Origin: Marinomonas sp. MED121
GTDB lineage: Bacteria > Pseudomonadota > Gammaproteobacteria > Pseudomonadales > Marinomonadaceae
Direction of reading: 5' to 3'
NCBI RefSeq assembly: GCF_000153025.1
Contig: NZ_CH672434.1
Span: 181,003-245,002, forward strand
Length of the DNA stretch: 64,000 nucleotides
The notes under the pieces are model-generated. The model saw nothing but the letters and a program-made list of their open reading frames with translations, did no database searches and had not been told where the DNA came from. A program made the translations under genes and the position numbers. Each line of letters opens with the position of its first letter. Position 1 is the first letter of the stretch. This document shows, piece by piece, positions 36,406-44,451 of this stretch.

Positions 36406-37383
36406 ATGCCTAAACCACGTAAATCCCTTATAAGTCTTCAAGACACTACTTATTATCACTGTGTATCTCGGTGCGTCAGGAGAGCCTTTCTGTGTGGCCA
36501 GGATGAGCTAACAGGCCAAAGTTACGAGCACAGACGAGAATGGATTGAAGACAAGATGCTGTCTTCAGCAGCTATTTTTGCCATCGATATTTGTGCCTAT
36601 GCAGTCATGAGCAATCACACTCATTTAGTTCTTCATGTGAATGAAAATGAAGCGCTAAATTGGGATGTGAAACAAGTGCTTGAACGTTGGCATCGCCTGC
36701 ATAAAGGCACCCAGTTCACGCAAAAGTATTTAGAAAATAAAACATTAGAAGAGTTTGAACTTGCTTCTGTGTATGAAAGCTGTGAAAAGTACCGTAAACG
36801 CCTTTGTGACATAAGTTGGTTTATGAAAGAACTCAACGAGCCTATTGCACGAATGGCAAACAATGAGGATAAATGTACGGGTCATTTCTGGGAGGGCAGG
36901 TTTAAGTCTCAGGCATTGTTAGACGAGTCTGCTCTTGTAGCTTGTATGGCATACGTCGACTTGAATCCAGTAAGAGCCAAGATGGAAAAGACACCAGAGA
37001 ACTCAAAACATACAAGCATCAAAACTCGCATCGAAGTGGCAAAAGCGAACCAGACTCAACCTAAAACCTTATTCCCATTTATCGGTTATGAGAGAGAAGA
37101 TCAGCCAGAAGGCTTGCCTTTCAAACTCACTGATTACCTTGAGTTAATTGACCTCACGGGCAGAGTATTAAGGGAAGACAAGCTGGGTAATATTGATATG
37201 AGTCTAGCACCCATTCTACAGCGAATTAACCTCACATCAGAGCAATGGCTAGAAGTCTCGACAGGGTTCGAAAAGCACTTTAAATCAGCGGTTGGCTCAG
37301 AATTACTGCTTGCAGAGTATTGTGAGCATACTGAACTGCAACGACGAACAGGCTTAGCAGCGTGTAAACGACTTCTTACTTAG
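36406..37383 (+). CDS. REP-associated tyrosine transposase (RAYT, IS200-like Y1)
   Basis: A 325-aa single-strand DNA transposase of the Y1 HUH class. It has TTYYHCVSRCVRRAFLCG, the HUH pair H71/H73 in SNHTHLVLHV and the probable catalytic Tyr183 in MAYVDLNPVRA. It is much longer than IS200 TnpA (about 150 aa), as RAYTs usually are. GAGG lies 9 bases before the ATG. There is no accessory TnpB. RAYTs act on palindromic REP sequences elsewhere in the genome and are usually single-copy and domesticated, but here a second, broken copy lies just upstream, which implies a duplication or insertion. Confidence 0.92.
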   Translation: MPKPRKSLISLQDTTYYHCVSRCVRRAFLCGQDELTGQSYEHRREWIEDKMLSSAAIFAIDICAYAVMSNHTHLVLHVNENEALNWDVKQVLERWHRLHKGTQFTQKYLENKTLEEFELASVYESCEKYRKRLCDISWFMKELNEPIARMANNEDKCTGHFWEGRFKSQALLDESALVACMAYVDLNPVRAKMEKTPENSKHTSIKTRIEVAKANQTQPKTLFPFIGYEREDQPEGLPFKLTDYLELIDLTGRVLREDKLGNIDMSLAPILQRINLTSEQWLEVSTGFEKHFKSAVGSELLLAEYCEHTELQRRTGLAACKRLLT

Positions 37384-37675
37384 TTTTTAGCTTATTAAGC
37401 CCCGTTCAACTGTAAAAGATTCAATATCGTTAACGCGAGGGTTACTAATACCTTCAATATGAGATTCTTCAACTAACCCTCAGAAATTAGCCTTCGATTA
37501 AGAGTATTTTCTTATCTCTTAGTAATAAAAGACCTAAAAGGTACGAAGTGAATGTTATTCAGCTGATGTTATGTTTGATCTCTTTTAGAATGCCTGTCTT
37601 AATATATTTTGCTTGGGCAATATCCAGTATTCGATATAGAAAATGGTATTGAAGTTCGAGGCTACGAAATTTAAT
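37384..37675. other. Spacer between transposase and cassette
   Basis: No gene is seen. It contains an 8-bp inverted repeat GAGGGTTA (37437-37444)/TAACCCTC (37474-37481), which could be the transposase gene's 3' structure, and the right direct repeat at 37546-37600. Confidence 0.5.
37546..37600. repeat. Direct repeat, right copy (pairs with 33337-33391)
   Basis: 46 of 55 bases are identical to the left copy, same orientation. It lies 76 bp before the first attC-like site. Confidence 0.8.
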
Positions 37676-37763
37676 GCATAACAAAGCAAGGCAAGGCACA
37701 ATCGCACAGCAAGCTGTGCTGAACTCGCTCATTCTTCGCTCGCCTGTACTTGCGGGCGTTAGC
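37676..37763 (+). other. attC-like integron recombination site, upstream
   Basis: Starts GCATAACAAAGCAAG and ends CTTGCGGGCGTTAGC, the ends of a VCR-type attC site. The outer arms GCATAAC and CGTTAGC pair with one mismatch, the inner arms GCAAG/CTTGC pair, and a hairpin GCACAGC-AA-GCTGTGC lies between them. The expected cut (G before TTAGC) would be at 37758/37759, 21 bp before the cassette gene. No integron integrase or attI was found in the window. Confidence 0.78.
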
Positions 37764-37779
37764 TTTCCGAAGGAGTTTT

Positions 37780-38439
37780 ATGGAAGTCTTAGAAAACATA
37801 CAAAAAAACATTGACGACTTTAAAACGGATGTTTTGAAGTTAGATGACTTCTTGACGGGGACTCGGGTTTCTTACAGCTTTTTTCAGCACAAATTCCCAG
37901 AAGTTGAGCAGGAGTTTTGTTCCCAAGAAAGGAATGAGACTGAAGTAGAAGGAATGCAGATATTCAAAAACTTAAATAACTCAGTTTCTACTTACAATGT
38001 TGAAGTGCTCAAGTATTGCTTTATTAACTTAATTGCAAGAACGGATGTATTCCTTAATAACGTGGCTAGCTCCACCTATTTGTGGAAAAAATCGACTAAA
38101 GATGTGAAGAAAAAAGACAAAGATCTCCTTGAATTTTCACGTTCATCATTTAAGAACAAACTAAAACACTTAAAGAGAGAGTTCTCATTAGTGTTCCCAG
38201 AGCTCGAAGAAAAAGAGCAAACAATTGTTGAGATATTTAGCACGCGTAATTTGATTCTTCATAATAATGGATTGGTTAATGATATATATTTGAAGCTAAA
38301 TAAAAATACCGATTACGTTATAGGTGACGAAAGGGTTATTACTGAGGACTACTTCAAGCACACAGTAGTCATAGCTATAATAATTTCAAAATCAATTGAG
38401 CAACGTATTCAACAGGATGTAAACAGTGCGAATAATTAA
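37780..38439 (+). CDS. Cassette-borne HEPN-motif protein (putative ribonuclease)
   Basis: A 219-aa protein between two attC-like sites; AAGGAG lies before the ATG at 37780 (preferred to 37750). It is almost wholly helical. Near the C-terminus IFSTRNLILHNNGLVNDIY holds R156-x4-H161, the RX4-6H active-site motif of HEPN ribonucleases with the usual Asn flanks, preceded by a long helix. HEPN proteins often serve in toxin-antitoxin or anti-phage systems, but some only bind RNA or nucleotides. No antitoxin or nucleotidyltransferase partner lies in the cassette. Function is inferred from motif and context only. Confidence 0.72.
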   Translation: MEVLENIQKNIDDFKTDVLKLDDFLTGTRVSYSFFQHKFPEVEQEFCSQERNETEVEGMQIFKNLNNSVSTYNVEVLKYCFINLIARTDVFLNNVASSTYLWKKSTKDVKKKDKDLLEFSRSSFKNKLKHLKREFSLVFPELEEKEQTIVEIFSTRNLILHNNGLVNDIYLKLNKNTDYVIGDERVITEDYFKHTVVIAIIISKSIEQRIQQDVNSANN

Positions 38440-38509
38440 AGCTAACAAGGCAATTAACTTTGCGTCTTCGGTGCCGGACGCTCTTACTTCGCGCAGGTTA
38501 GCGTTAAGG
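38440..38509 (+). other. attC-like integron recombination site, downstream
   Basis: Begins AGCTAACAAGGC directly at the stop codon of the HEPN-motif gene and ends GGTTAGCGTTAAGG. GCTAAC (38441-38446) pairs perfectly with GTTAGC (38497-38502). The centre has a hairpin GCGTC/GACGC. It is shorter and less canonical than the upstream site but sits just where a cassette's attC should. Confidence 0.68.
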
Positions 38510-38668
38510 AGACACCCACCCCAATTGAACCTCGTTCCATTAAGTCCTTTTTAACCCGCTTGCTGGCCTAATAACGACTCTTCGACCAAAAACAAATATG
38601 CAATGATTCTATTGCTGAAAGTCAGTGTGATTTATTGCTAACCAAATCGAATCAATATGAGGAACTAT

Positions 38669-38980
38669 ATGGAAATCACTCGTGCTAAATCCTTTAAGGC
38701 AGAGCGTGCTTGGGGAGCAAAAGACATTGCTAACATGAATGGCATTACGACACGTTTGCATTGGACAGATCAGCCTTATAAGTGGCATATCAATGATGGG
38801 GAGGAGGTGTTTGTGGTGTTAGATGGCCAAGTCACCATGTTTTATAAAGAAGAGGGTGTGGAGCAATCTGTGTTATTGGAGGTGGGTGATATCTTTTTTG
38901 CCTCGATAGGGACAGAGCATGTTGCACATCCTGTAGGGGAAACGCGGATTTTGGTCATCGAATCTGAAGGCAGTGTTTAA
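38669..38980 (+). CDS. Small cytoplasmic cupin protein
   Basis: A single-domain cupin of 103 aa. Motif 1 is KWHINDGEEVFVVLDGQVTM and motif 2 is EVGDIFFASIGTEHVAHPVG, so a His/Glu metal site is likely. GAGGA lies 6 bases before the ATG at 38669, preferred to 38657. It is a single gene, right after the integron-type cassette, but its base composition and spacing look chromosomal. Activity is unknown; such proteins are often named by fold only. Confidence 0.85.
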   Translation: MEITRAKSFKAERAWGAKDIANMNGITTRLHWTDQPYKWHINDGEEVFVVLDGQVTMFYKEEGVEQSVLLEVGDIFFASIGTEHVAHPVGETRILVIESEGSV

Positions 38981-39139
38981 AAGTGCTGTAAAAATAGTTT
39001 TAAGATGGATTCGAGATAGTCGACTTTTGTCATCTTACTCAGAAAAAACCAAGATTAAGGCTCGCTTAGATTGGCGCGAGCCATTATCATGCTCGCCAGA
39101 ATTGTTGTTAACCCATTTTTGAAAAGAAGATTTTATACT

Positions 39140-39475
39140 ATGTCACTTCCTCCTTGCCCTAAATGCCAATCTGAATATGTTTATCAAGATCAAGAATTAT
39201 TGATTTGCCCCGAATGTGCATATGAGTGGAACCCGACAGCAGAAGCAGAAGAAGATGCATTCACGGTTAAAGATGCAAATGGTACGCCTTTACAAGACGG
39301 TGATAAGGTGACACTTGCCAAAGACTTGAAAGTGAAAAGTAGCTCTATGATTATGAAAATCGGCACCAAAGCAGTGGTTAAGCGTGTTTTAGATAAAAAA
39401 GATCATGAGCTAGATTGCAAGGTAGATGGCGCGGGTGACATGATGGTGACCGCTAAGTTTGTGAAAAAGGCTTAA
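39140..39475 (+). CDS. yjdM: YjdM (PhnA-type) zinc-ribbon protein
   Basis: A 111-aa protein matching E. coli YjdM: an N-terminal zinc ribbon with LPPCPKCQSEY and LLICPECAYEW (two CxxC), then an SH3-like domain with VKDANGTPLQDGDKVTLAKD and LDCKVDGAGDMMV. The frame extends upstream to 39071, but the length and N-terminus of the family fix the ATG at 39140. Despite the historical phosphonate name, members lack proven phosphonoacetate activity and there is no phn gene nearby. Monocistronic with a strong terminator. Confidence 0.92.
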   Translation: MSLPPCPKCQSEYVYQDQELLICPECAYEWNPTAEAEEDAFTVKDANGTPLQDGDKVTLAKDLKVKSSSMIMKIGTKAVVKRVLDKKDHELDCKVDGAGDMMVTAKFVKKA

Positions 39476-39506
39476 TCAGCTTTACTCAAGCCCGTCAGTT
39501 TTAATG

Positions 39507-39541
39507 AAAAAGCAGCATAATTGAATTGTGCTGCTTTTTTT
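39507..39541 (+). terminator. Intrinsic terminator after yjdM
   Basis: Perfect 11-bp arms AAAAAGCAGCA (39507-39517) and TGCTGCTTTTT (39529-39539), 11-nt loop, T run continuing. Confidence 0.92.
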
Positions 39542-39672
39542 ATGCCTGGATTTCGAAGAGTGAAAAGCGAGTTAAAGAATCCTAGATTCCATGGGTTGAG
39601 TTCGACATTTTTCCTTGTAGAATCAATCTTTATTATTCATTTTTTGAGATCTAATTGATTGAGAGCCTTCCT

Positions 39673-40500
39673 GTGAAAATAGCCATACTTTCGGATATAC
39701 ATTCTAATATCTTTGCCTTAGAAGCCGTTATCGCTCACTTTAAACGTAAGTCGGTGGATATGGTGGTGAACCTTGGTGACATCTTATATGGCCCGATTGC
39801 ACCTCAAGCTACTTATGAAAGACTGCGTGCGTTAGAAGATGAATTCAGTGTGGTGACTATTCGAGGTAATCAAGATAGGCAAATTTATGAGGCGGATGAG
39901 GCTGAGCTGGAATCAAACCCGACCATGGCGTTTATTCATGAGGATTTAACGTCGGATGTGATGGATTGGATGCGTGCTTTACCTTTTGATCGCCAGCTAA
40001 CTGATTACCTCTATTTGTGTCATGGCACGCCTGATAATGACCTTATCTACTTGCTGGAAGATGTCAGTTCAGGCAAGCCTATTTTGCGAGAGAATGACGA
40101 AGTCGAAGCCTTGTTAGCAGGTAATAAGAGTAAAATTATTCTCTGTGGCCATACTCATACCCCAAGGAATTTTCTTTTAAAAGGCCAAGATGCAAATGAT
40201 ACCTCTGAACATGAAGGCGCTTTTCTAAAAAATACCAATACCATGAGCCAGCGTATTATTAATCCTGGCAGTGTGGGTTTGCAGGCTTACTCTGATGATT
40301 TACCTGCACCTCATGCGATGGAAACAGGCTCTCCTGAAGCGAGTTACACCTTATTAGAGTTAGGTAAGAACAAAAACATTTATAAGCTATCCCACGAAAA
40401 AGTCTCTTATGACATTGCCAGTGCGGTACAATTGGCAAAATTAAGAAACCGAGATGATTGGGTAAAAGCCCTTGAAACTGGGTTTGCATTAGAAGCTTAA
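39673..40500 (+). CDS. Metallophosphoesterase (YfcE/MJ0936-type)
   Basis: A calcineurin-like phosphoesterase of about 275 aa. Metal-binding motifs occur in order: SDIHSN near the N-terminus, NLGDILYGP, IRGNQD, a His in CHGTPDND, and CGHTHTP. INPGSVGLQ follows, as in phosphodiesterase members. The GTG at 39673 starts close to the first strand and has GAGAG eight bases before it; the TTG at 39655 would add six residues. The substrate is unknown; cyclic-nucleotide or dinucleotide phosphates are possible. It precedes the creA-like gene by 61 bp. Confidence 0.88.
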   Translation: MKIAILSDIHSNIFALEAVIAHFKRKSVDMVVNLGDILYGPIAPQATYERLRALEDEFSVVTIRGNQDRQIYEADEAELESNPTMAFIHEDLTSDVMDWMRALPFDRQLTDYLYLCHGTPDNDLIYLLEDVSSGKPILRENDEVEALLAGNKSKIILCGHTHTPRNFLLKGQDANDTSEHEGAFLKNTNTMSQRIINPGSVGLQAYSDDLPAPHAMETGSPEASYTLLELGKNKNIYKLSHEKVSYDIASAVQLAKLRNRDDWVKALETGFALEA

Positions 40501-40561
40501 AGCGCGCTTATAAATAAAGCTGAATAAATCGTACAATTGTTTTAAACACAAAGGCCATACA

Positions 40562-41014
40562 ATGAAAAAGTTATTATTAGCGATCGGGATGTCCGCAGCC
40601 TTGGTGGGTTGTTCTGATAATGAAGTCGGGGATATTTCCCTAGGTTTGTTTACCTTAAAAGATATTAAGGTGTCATCTATGAAGGATGATAAAGTTGCTG
40701 GCGTTACCTGCCATGTTGCTTCGATCGAAGCGAACTTAAGTTTGTCTGACCCAAGTGACTCTTCGATTTCTTGTCGTCAAACCGGTGAAATCACGCCAGA
40801 GATGATAGCCAGTTTAGATCAATCAAAATCCGGTGAAGTTGTCTTTAGACAATCAAAAAGTATCTTCTTTAAAACTATGAAGGTACGCCGTATTTATGAT
40901 GCGGAAAACCAGACTCTCTTGTACCTCTCATACACCACCAAAGAAACAGAAGGCAGCTTTAAACACAGCTTGTCGACTGTTCCATTGTGGGGCACTAAGG
41001 CCTACGTTCAATAA
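40562..41014 (+). CDS. creA: CreA-family lipoprotein
   Basis: A 150-aa CreA-like protein, here with a lipobox (SAALVGC, Cys17) rather than the cleavable signal peptide of E. coli CreA. Conserved stretches are GVTCHVASIE, SSISCRQTG, GEVVFRQSKSIFFKTMKVRR and YDAENQTLLYLSYT. The CreA function is not established. It is not near creB, creC or creD. It may be cotranscribed with the phosphoesterase gene before it. Confidence 0.87.
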   Translation: MKKLLLAIGMSAALVGCSDNEVGDISLGLFTLKDIKVSSMKDDKVAGVTCHVASIEANLSLSDPSDSSISCRQTGEITPEMIASLDQSKSGEVVFRQSKSIFFKTMKVRRIYDAENQTLLYLSYTTKETEGSFKHSLSTVPLWGTKAYVQ

Positions 41015-41034
41015 ATTTATACGCTTAGAGCAGG

Positions 41035-41610
41035 CTAGTGGGCTTGCTTTAAGCTATTAAATATCTCGTCTAACATGATAACCACGTCGCTAGCATTATC
41101 TTGGCTGTTGCCATAACTGCGTAATCCCATGACTTGAATTTGCATCCATTTGGCAAGGCGAGCTGGATTGGATTCTTGTTTAATTAACCCTTTTTCTTGA
41201 GCCTCTAAAAACAAAGCTTCAAACCCTGATTCAACGTCTTTAAGGCCATCTTGAGCATATTGCCTTAAATGTGCGTTATTGCCATCAAGTTCAGAAATGC
41301 TTTTCACTAAAAAGCAGTTATTTATTTTACCTTCCTCTGCTTTTACCGCCATGTTTTTGATGAAATCGTAGATAGCTTTAATTGGATTTGAGTTAAGTCC
41401 AGCGTACTTATCTAACGCTAGCCGACTTTGCTCGGCATAATTTAACAAACAGATTTTGAATAAAGCTTCTTTATTACCAAAGGCGGCATATATGCTGCCC
41501 GGCCTCATATCCAACTCTTCTTGTAAGTCGCGCATCTTGGTGGCTTGAAAGCCTAACTTCCAAAATAATTGAGTGGCTTTTTCGATAGCGAGGGCACGGT
41601 CATATTTCAT
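41035..41610 (-). CDS. TetR-family regulator
   Basis: A 191-aa TetR regulator: helix-turn-helix ATKMRDLQEELDMRPGSIYA and the helical C-terminal domain of the TetR_C type found in NemR/YxaF-like proteins. The frame extends to 41667, but that extension covers the first operator palindrome, so the ATG at 41610 is the start. It is divergent from the AhpD-like gene at 41788, with three operator copies between, which points to joint autorepression and control of that gene. The ligand may be an electrophile, by analogy only. Confidence 0.9.
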   Translation of the reverse strand: MKYDRALAIEKATQLFWKLGFQATKMRDLQEELDMRPGSIYAAFGNKEALFKICLLNYAEQSRLALDKYAGLNSNPIKAIYDFIKNMAVKAEEGKINNCFLVKSISELDGNNAHLRQYAQDGLKDVESGFEALFLEAQEKGLIKQESNPARLAKWMQIQVMGLRSYGNSQDNASDVVIMLDEIFNSLKQAH

Positions 41611-41636
41611 GGCATTAATATCTATATAAAAATAAT

Positions 41637-41711
41637 TTGAACATTTGTTCAATTGTAGCTTGAACAAATGTTCAAATCTAGTTATGGTTTACTTATTGAA
41701 CAAGTGTTCAA
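41637..41711. promoter_or_regulatory. Three TetR operators between divergent genes
   Basis: Three 16-bp palindromes of the form TTGAACA-NN-TGTTCAA lie at 41637-41652, 41660-41675 and 41696-41711. They share all 14 outer bases; only the two central ones vary (TT, AA, AG). Their centres are 23 and 36 bp apart. They occupy the 177-bp gap between the TetR and AhpD-like genes. Confidence 0.92.
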
Positions 41712-41787
41712 GTTATTTTAATAAAGCGACAAGCGCTAAACCCCTTTTAAATTCTCTTAATTCACTAAATTAAAATAGATAGGTAAC

Positions 41788-42348
41788 ATGATGTCAGACT
41801 TTAAATTACATACATTAGACAGTGCACCAGAAGGTTCAAAACCACTATTGGAAAACTCAGTAAAAAGCTTCGGTATGGTGCCTAACTTGCACGCTGTTAT
41901 GGCAAGTTCTCCAGAGTTGCTTTTGGGATATCAAACTTTGCATGGTCTGGCTCAGCAAACCAGTTTTGATGCGGATGAGTTAACCGTTGTTTGGCAAACC
42001 ATTAATGTTGAACATGAGTGTCACTACTGTGTGCCTGCGCATACTATGATTGCTCATTCTATGAAGGTTGGTGCAGATGTTATTGATGCATTACGTGATG
42101 AAACACCGCTACCTAGTGCAAAACTAGAAGCGCTTCGTAACATGACATTATCTGTTGTGAGAGACCGTGGTGTTGTGAATGCTGAAAGCCTAGATGCTTT
42201 TTATTCAGCGGGATTTGAGCAAAAGAACTTACTTGAAATTATTCTTATCTTGTCGCAAAAAGTGATGAGTAATTATGTGAATCATGTGGCTGAAACACCA
42301 ACGGATGCACCATTTCAAGAGTTTGCTTGGCAGAAAAAGCAGGCCTAG
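41788..42348 (+). CDS. Carboxymuconolactone-decarboxylase/AhpD-like protein
   Basis: A 186-aa helical protein with an AhpD-type active site: EHECHYCVPAHT carries the CxxC and downstream His, and the preceding Glu fits the proton-relay pattern. Members are peroxidase-linked thiol reductants or detoxifying enzymes. Two Met codons open the gene (41788, 41791). It is controlled in all likelihood by the divergent TetR regulator through the three palindromes. No ahpC partner is adjacent. A terminator follows. Confidence 0.88.
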   Translation: MMSDFKLHTLDSAPEGSKPLLENSVKSFGMVPNLHAVMASSPELLLGYQTLHGLAQQTSFDADELTVVWQTINVEHECHYCVPAHTMIAHSMKVGADVIDALRDETPLPSAKLEALRNMTLSVVRDRGVVNAESLDAFYSAGFEQKNLLEIILILSQKVMSNYVNHVAETPTDAPFQEFAWQKKQA

Positions 42349-42395
42349 CTTTATCTAATAAGACGCTTTATCTACTAAAAAGCTTTATCGTTAAG

Positions 42396-42431
42396 AAAGC
42401 CGTCATAAAATTTATGACGGCTTTTGTTTTT
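42396..42431 (+). terminator. Intrinsic terminator after the AhpD-like gene
   Basis: Perfect 14-bp arms AAAGCCGTCATAAA (42396-42409) and TTTATGACGGCTTT (42411-42424) form the stem; the centre is so short that the inner A-T pairs probably open. A T-rich stretch follows. Confidence 0.9.
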
Positions 42432-42478
42432 TTCTTTTTTAAACCTGCTCTTTATTTAAGCCTGCTAGTTTTTATCGC

Positions 42479-43210
42479 TTAGGGCTGTTGCTTAGTGGCC
42501 GCAATAACTATCTCGCGAATACACACATTTTGGGGTTGAGCGTAGGCAAAGCTAACAGAATTGGCGATATCGTCTGGGCTTAACACACCACCCATATCCT
42601 CTTTCCAACTTTCATAACCTGCTTTAATGTCGTCTGAACTTGTGTGAGATAAAAGCTCAGTTTCAACGGCACCAGGGGCAATGGTGATGACTCTGACATT
42701 TGAGTCAGCCACTTCTTCACGCACATTTTCTGAAATAGCGTGAACCGCGAATTTAGTACCACAATAAGCCGCATGGCTTGGGAAGGTTTTACGGCCAGCG
42801 ATTGAGCTAATGTTGATAATGGTGCCTGTATTACGGGCTTTCATGGGCGCTAATACGGTTTGCATGCCGTTTAGTAAGCCAACCACATTGATATCAAACA
42901 TGCGTTGCCACTCGTTTGGTGCTTGATCTTCCACTTGGCCTAATAACATGACGCCAGCGTTATTCACCAAGCAGTCTGTTGGGCCATAAAGGGCTTCAGC
43001 TTTGGCAACGGCTGTTTGAAAACCCTCGTAATCGGTTACATCTAATGGCTCACATAAGGTATTTTTAAGGTTTAAGTCTCTTAGTTTATCGACACGACGG
43101 GCGAGTAAAAGCAGCGGGTGACCTTGTTCACTTAGTTGTTTGGCAATGGCTGCGCCGATACCAGAACTTGCTCCTGTGATGACAATCAGTTTTTTTTGTG
43201 CGTTTTCCAT
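42479..43210 (-). CDS. Short-chain dehydrogenase/reductase (YdfG-like)
   Basis: A 243-aa classical SDR: TGASSGIGAAIAKQL (cofactor loop), NNAGVML, catalytic Ser in NISSIAGRK and Y-x-x-x-K in AAYCGTKFAVH, and VRVITIAPGAVETEL after it. Arg at RRVDK after the second strand suggests NADP preference. The frame extends to 43324, but AGAGGAATT before the ATG at 43210 decides the start. It is divergent from the LysR gene at 43426, its probable regulator. The substrate is unknown; serine- or 3-hydroxy-acid-type activity is possible by similarity to YdfG. Confidence 0.9.
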   Translation of the reverse strand: MENAQKKLIVITGASSGIGAAIAKQLSEQGHPLLLLARRVDKLRDLNLKNTLCEPLDVTDYEGFQTAVAKAEALYGPTDCLVNNAGVMLLGQVEDQAPNEWQRMFDINVVGLLNGMQTVLAPMKARNTGTIINISSIAGRKTFPSHAAYCGTKFAVHAISENVREEVADSNVRVITIAPGAVETELLSHTSSDDIKAGYESWKEDMGGVLSPDDIANSVSFAYAQPQNVCIREIVIAATKQQP

Positions 43211-43425
43211 AATTCCTCTCACTTTATCACTTAGTATTTTAAACGAGCATAAATCGCCTAAAAGTGGCGTATTTGCTGATGTGGTTATAGTAATCTTCTG
43301 GTTATTGTTTAAAAATACGCTCACAGTTAATTTATTGTGAACTTATAGTGCGCAATTGAAGGTATAAAACAGGCTTAATTAGCAATTAAGGTGTGACGCT
43401 AATAAATAGGATGAGGAATACTTAA

Positions 43426-44355
43426 GTGAACAAAGAGATCAGCCTGCCAGATATTCAGGCATTTGTGGTGATTGCCAGAGAAGGAAGTTTCACTAAAGCG
43501 GCTGAGCTAATGGGTTGCTCGCGATCTTACTTATCTCGACAGTTAAATCAGCTAGAGGCGCAACTTGGGGTGAGTTTGATAATAAGAACCACTCGGGCCC
43601 AGAGGTTAACTCAGCAAGGAGAGGCGTTTTATCAGCAATGCCAGCAAAGCTTAAATAAAATCCATGTGGCGGTTAATCAGGCCTTAGAAAGTGCAAGCGA
43701 GTTATCAGGGCCTTTGAATATTAACTGTGTTGGCGGCTACATTGGCGAAACCCTAATAATGGACCTGATTAATGGCTTTTCTCGTTTGTATCCAAATATT
43801 GAGATTAAATTAGATTTCGATAGCCGCAGGGTTGATCTTATCTCAGGCGAGTTTGATTTTGTGTTTCGTATGGGAAGCCTTGAAGATTCCGCCTTGATTG
43901 CTAGAAAGCTGATGGATATCGAGATTGTGACCCTTGCAAGCCCAGAATATTTTAAGAATCATGGAAGACCCATACATCCTAAAGAGTTAAAAGAGCATGC
44001 TTGTATTACTGGTTCTATCAAAAATTGGCGTTTTGTTTCTAGTCATGAATTAGCGGCTGATGGGTCTGCATTAGCCGAAGATATACAGGTAAAAGGGCCT
44101 TTTAGTTGTAAAAATGGCCATGCCATGGTCAATAATGCAAAAGCAGGCCTTGGCATAGTGCGAGTGCCTGTTATGTATTGTTTGGATGAAATTAAAGAAG
44201 GTAAATTGCTTCACCTGTTTGATGATTGGCAAGCAGCGAGTGTGGCCTTTAATTTGATTTATCTACAAGATGCTTATCAAAGTAAAAAATTGAAGGCCTT
44301 TAAAGAGTATGTGATCCGTTATTTTGAAAAGCTAAGCTCGGCTAAGTTAAATTAA
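43426..44355 (+). CDS. LysR-family regulator divergent to the SDR gene
   Basis: A 309-aa LysR protein starting with GTG (GAGGA eight bases before). Helix-turn-helix: SFTKAAELMGCSRSYLSRQL. The effector domain begins about residue 90 (GPLNINCVGGYIGE). It lies back to back with the SDR gene across 215 bp, the usual geometry for a LysR regulator and its target. Effector unknown. Confidence 0.9.
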   Translation: MNKEISLPDIQAFVVIAREGSFTKAAELMGCSRSYLSRQLNQLEAQLGVSLIIRTTRAQRLTQQGEAFYQQCQQSLNKIHVAVNQALESASELSGPLNINCVGGYIGETLIMDLINGFSRLYPNIEIKLDFDSRRVDLISGEFDFVFRMGSLEDSALIARKLMDIEIVTLASPEYFKNHGRPIHPKELKEHACITGSIKNWRFVSSHELAADGSALAEDIQVKGPFSCKNGHAMVNNAKAGLGIVRVPVMYCLDEIKEGKLLHLFDDWQAASVAFNLIYLQDAYQSKKLKAFKEYVIRYFEKLSSAKLN

Positions 44356-44451
44356 GTTAAGCTGAGATGAGCAAATACAAATGATCTGGTGATATAAAGC
44401 CTGAATAAAGAAAAAGATTGAAGAGTTAAAATTAGTGCAAGAGGAGAGAAG

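Noticed and set aside
41611..41667. N-terminal extension of the TetR regulator
   Set aside because: It would cover the first operator palindrome and adds a non-family N-terminus.
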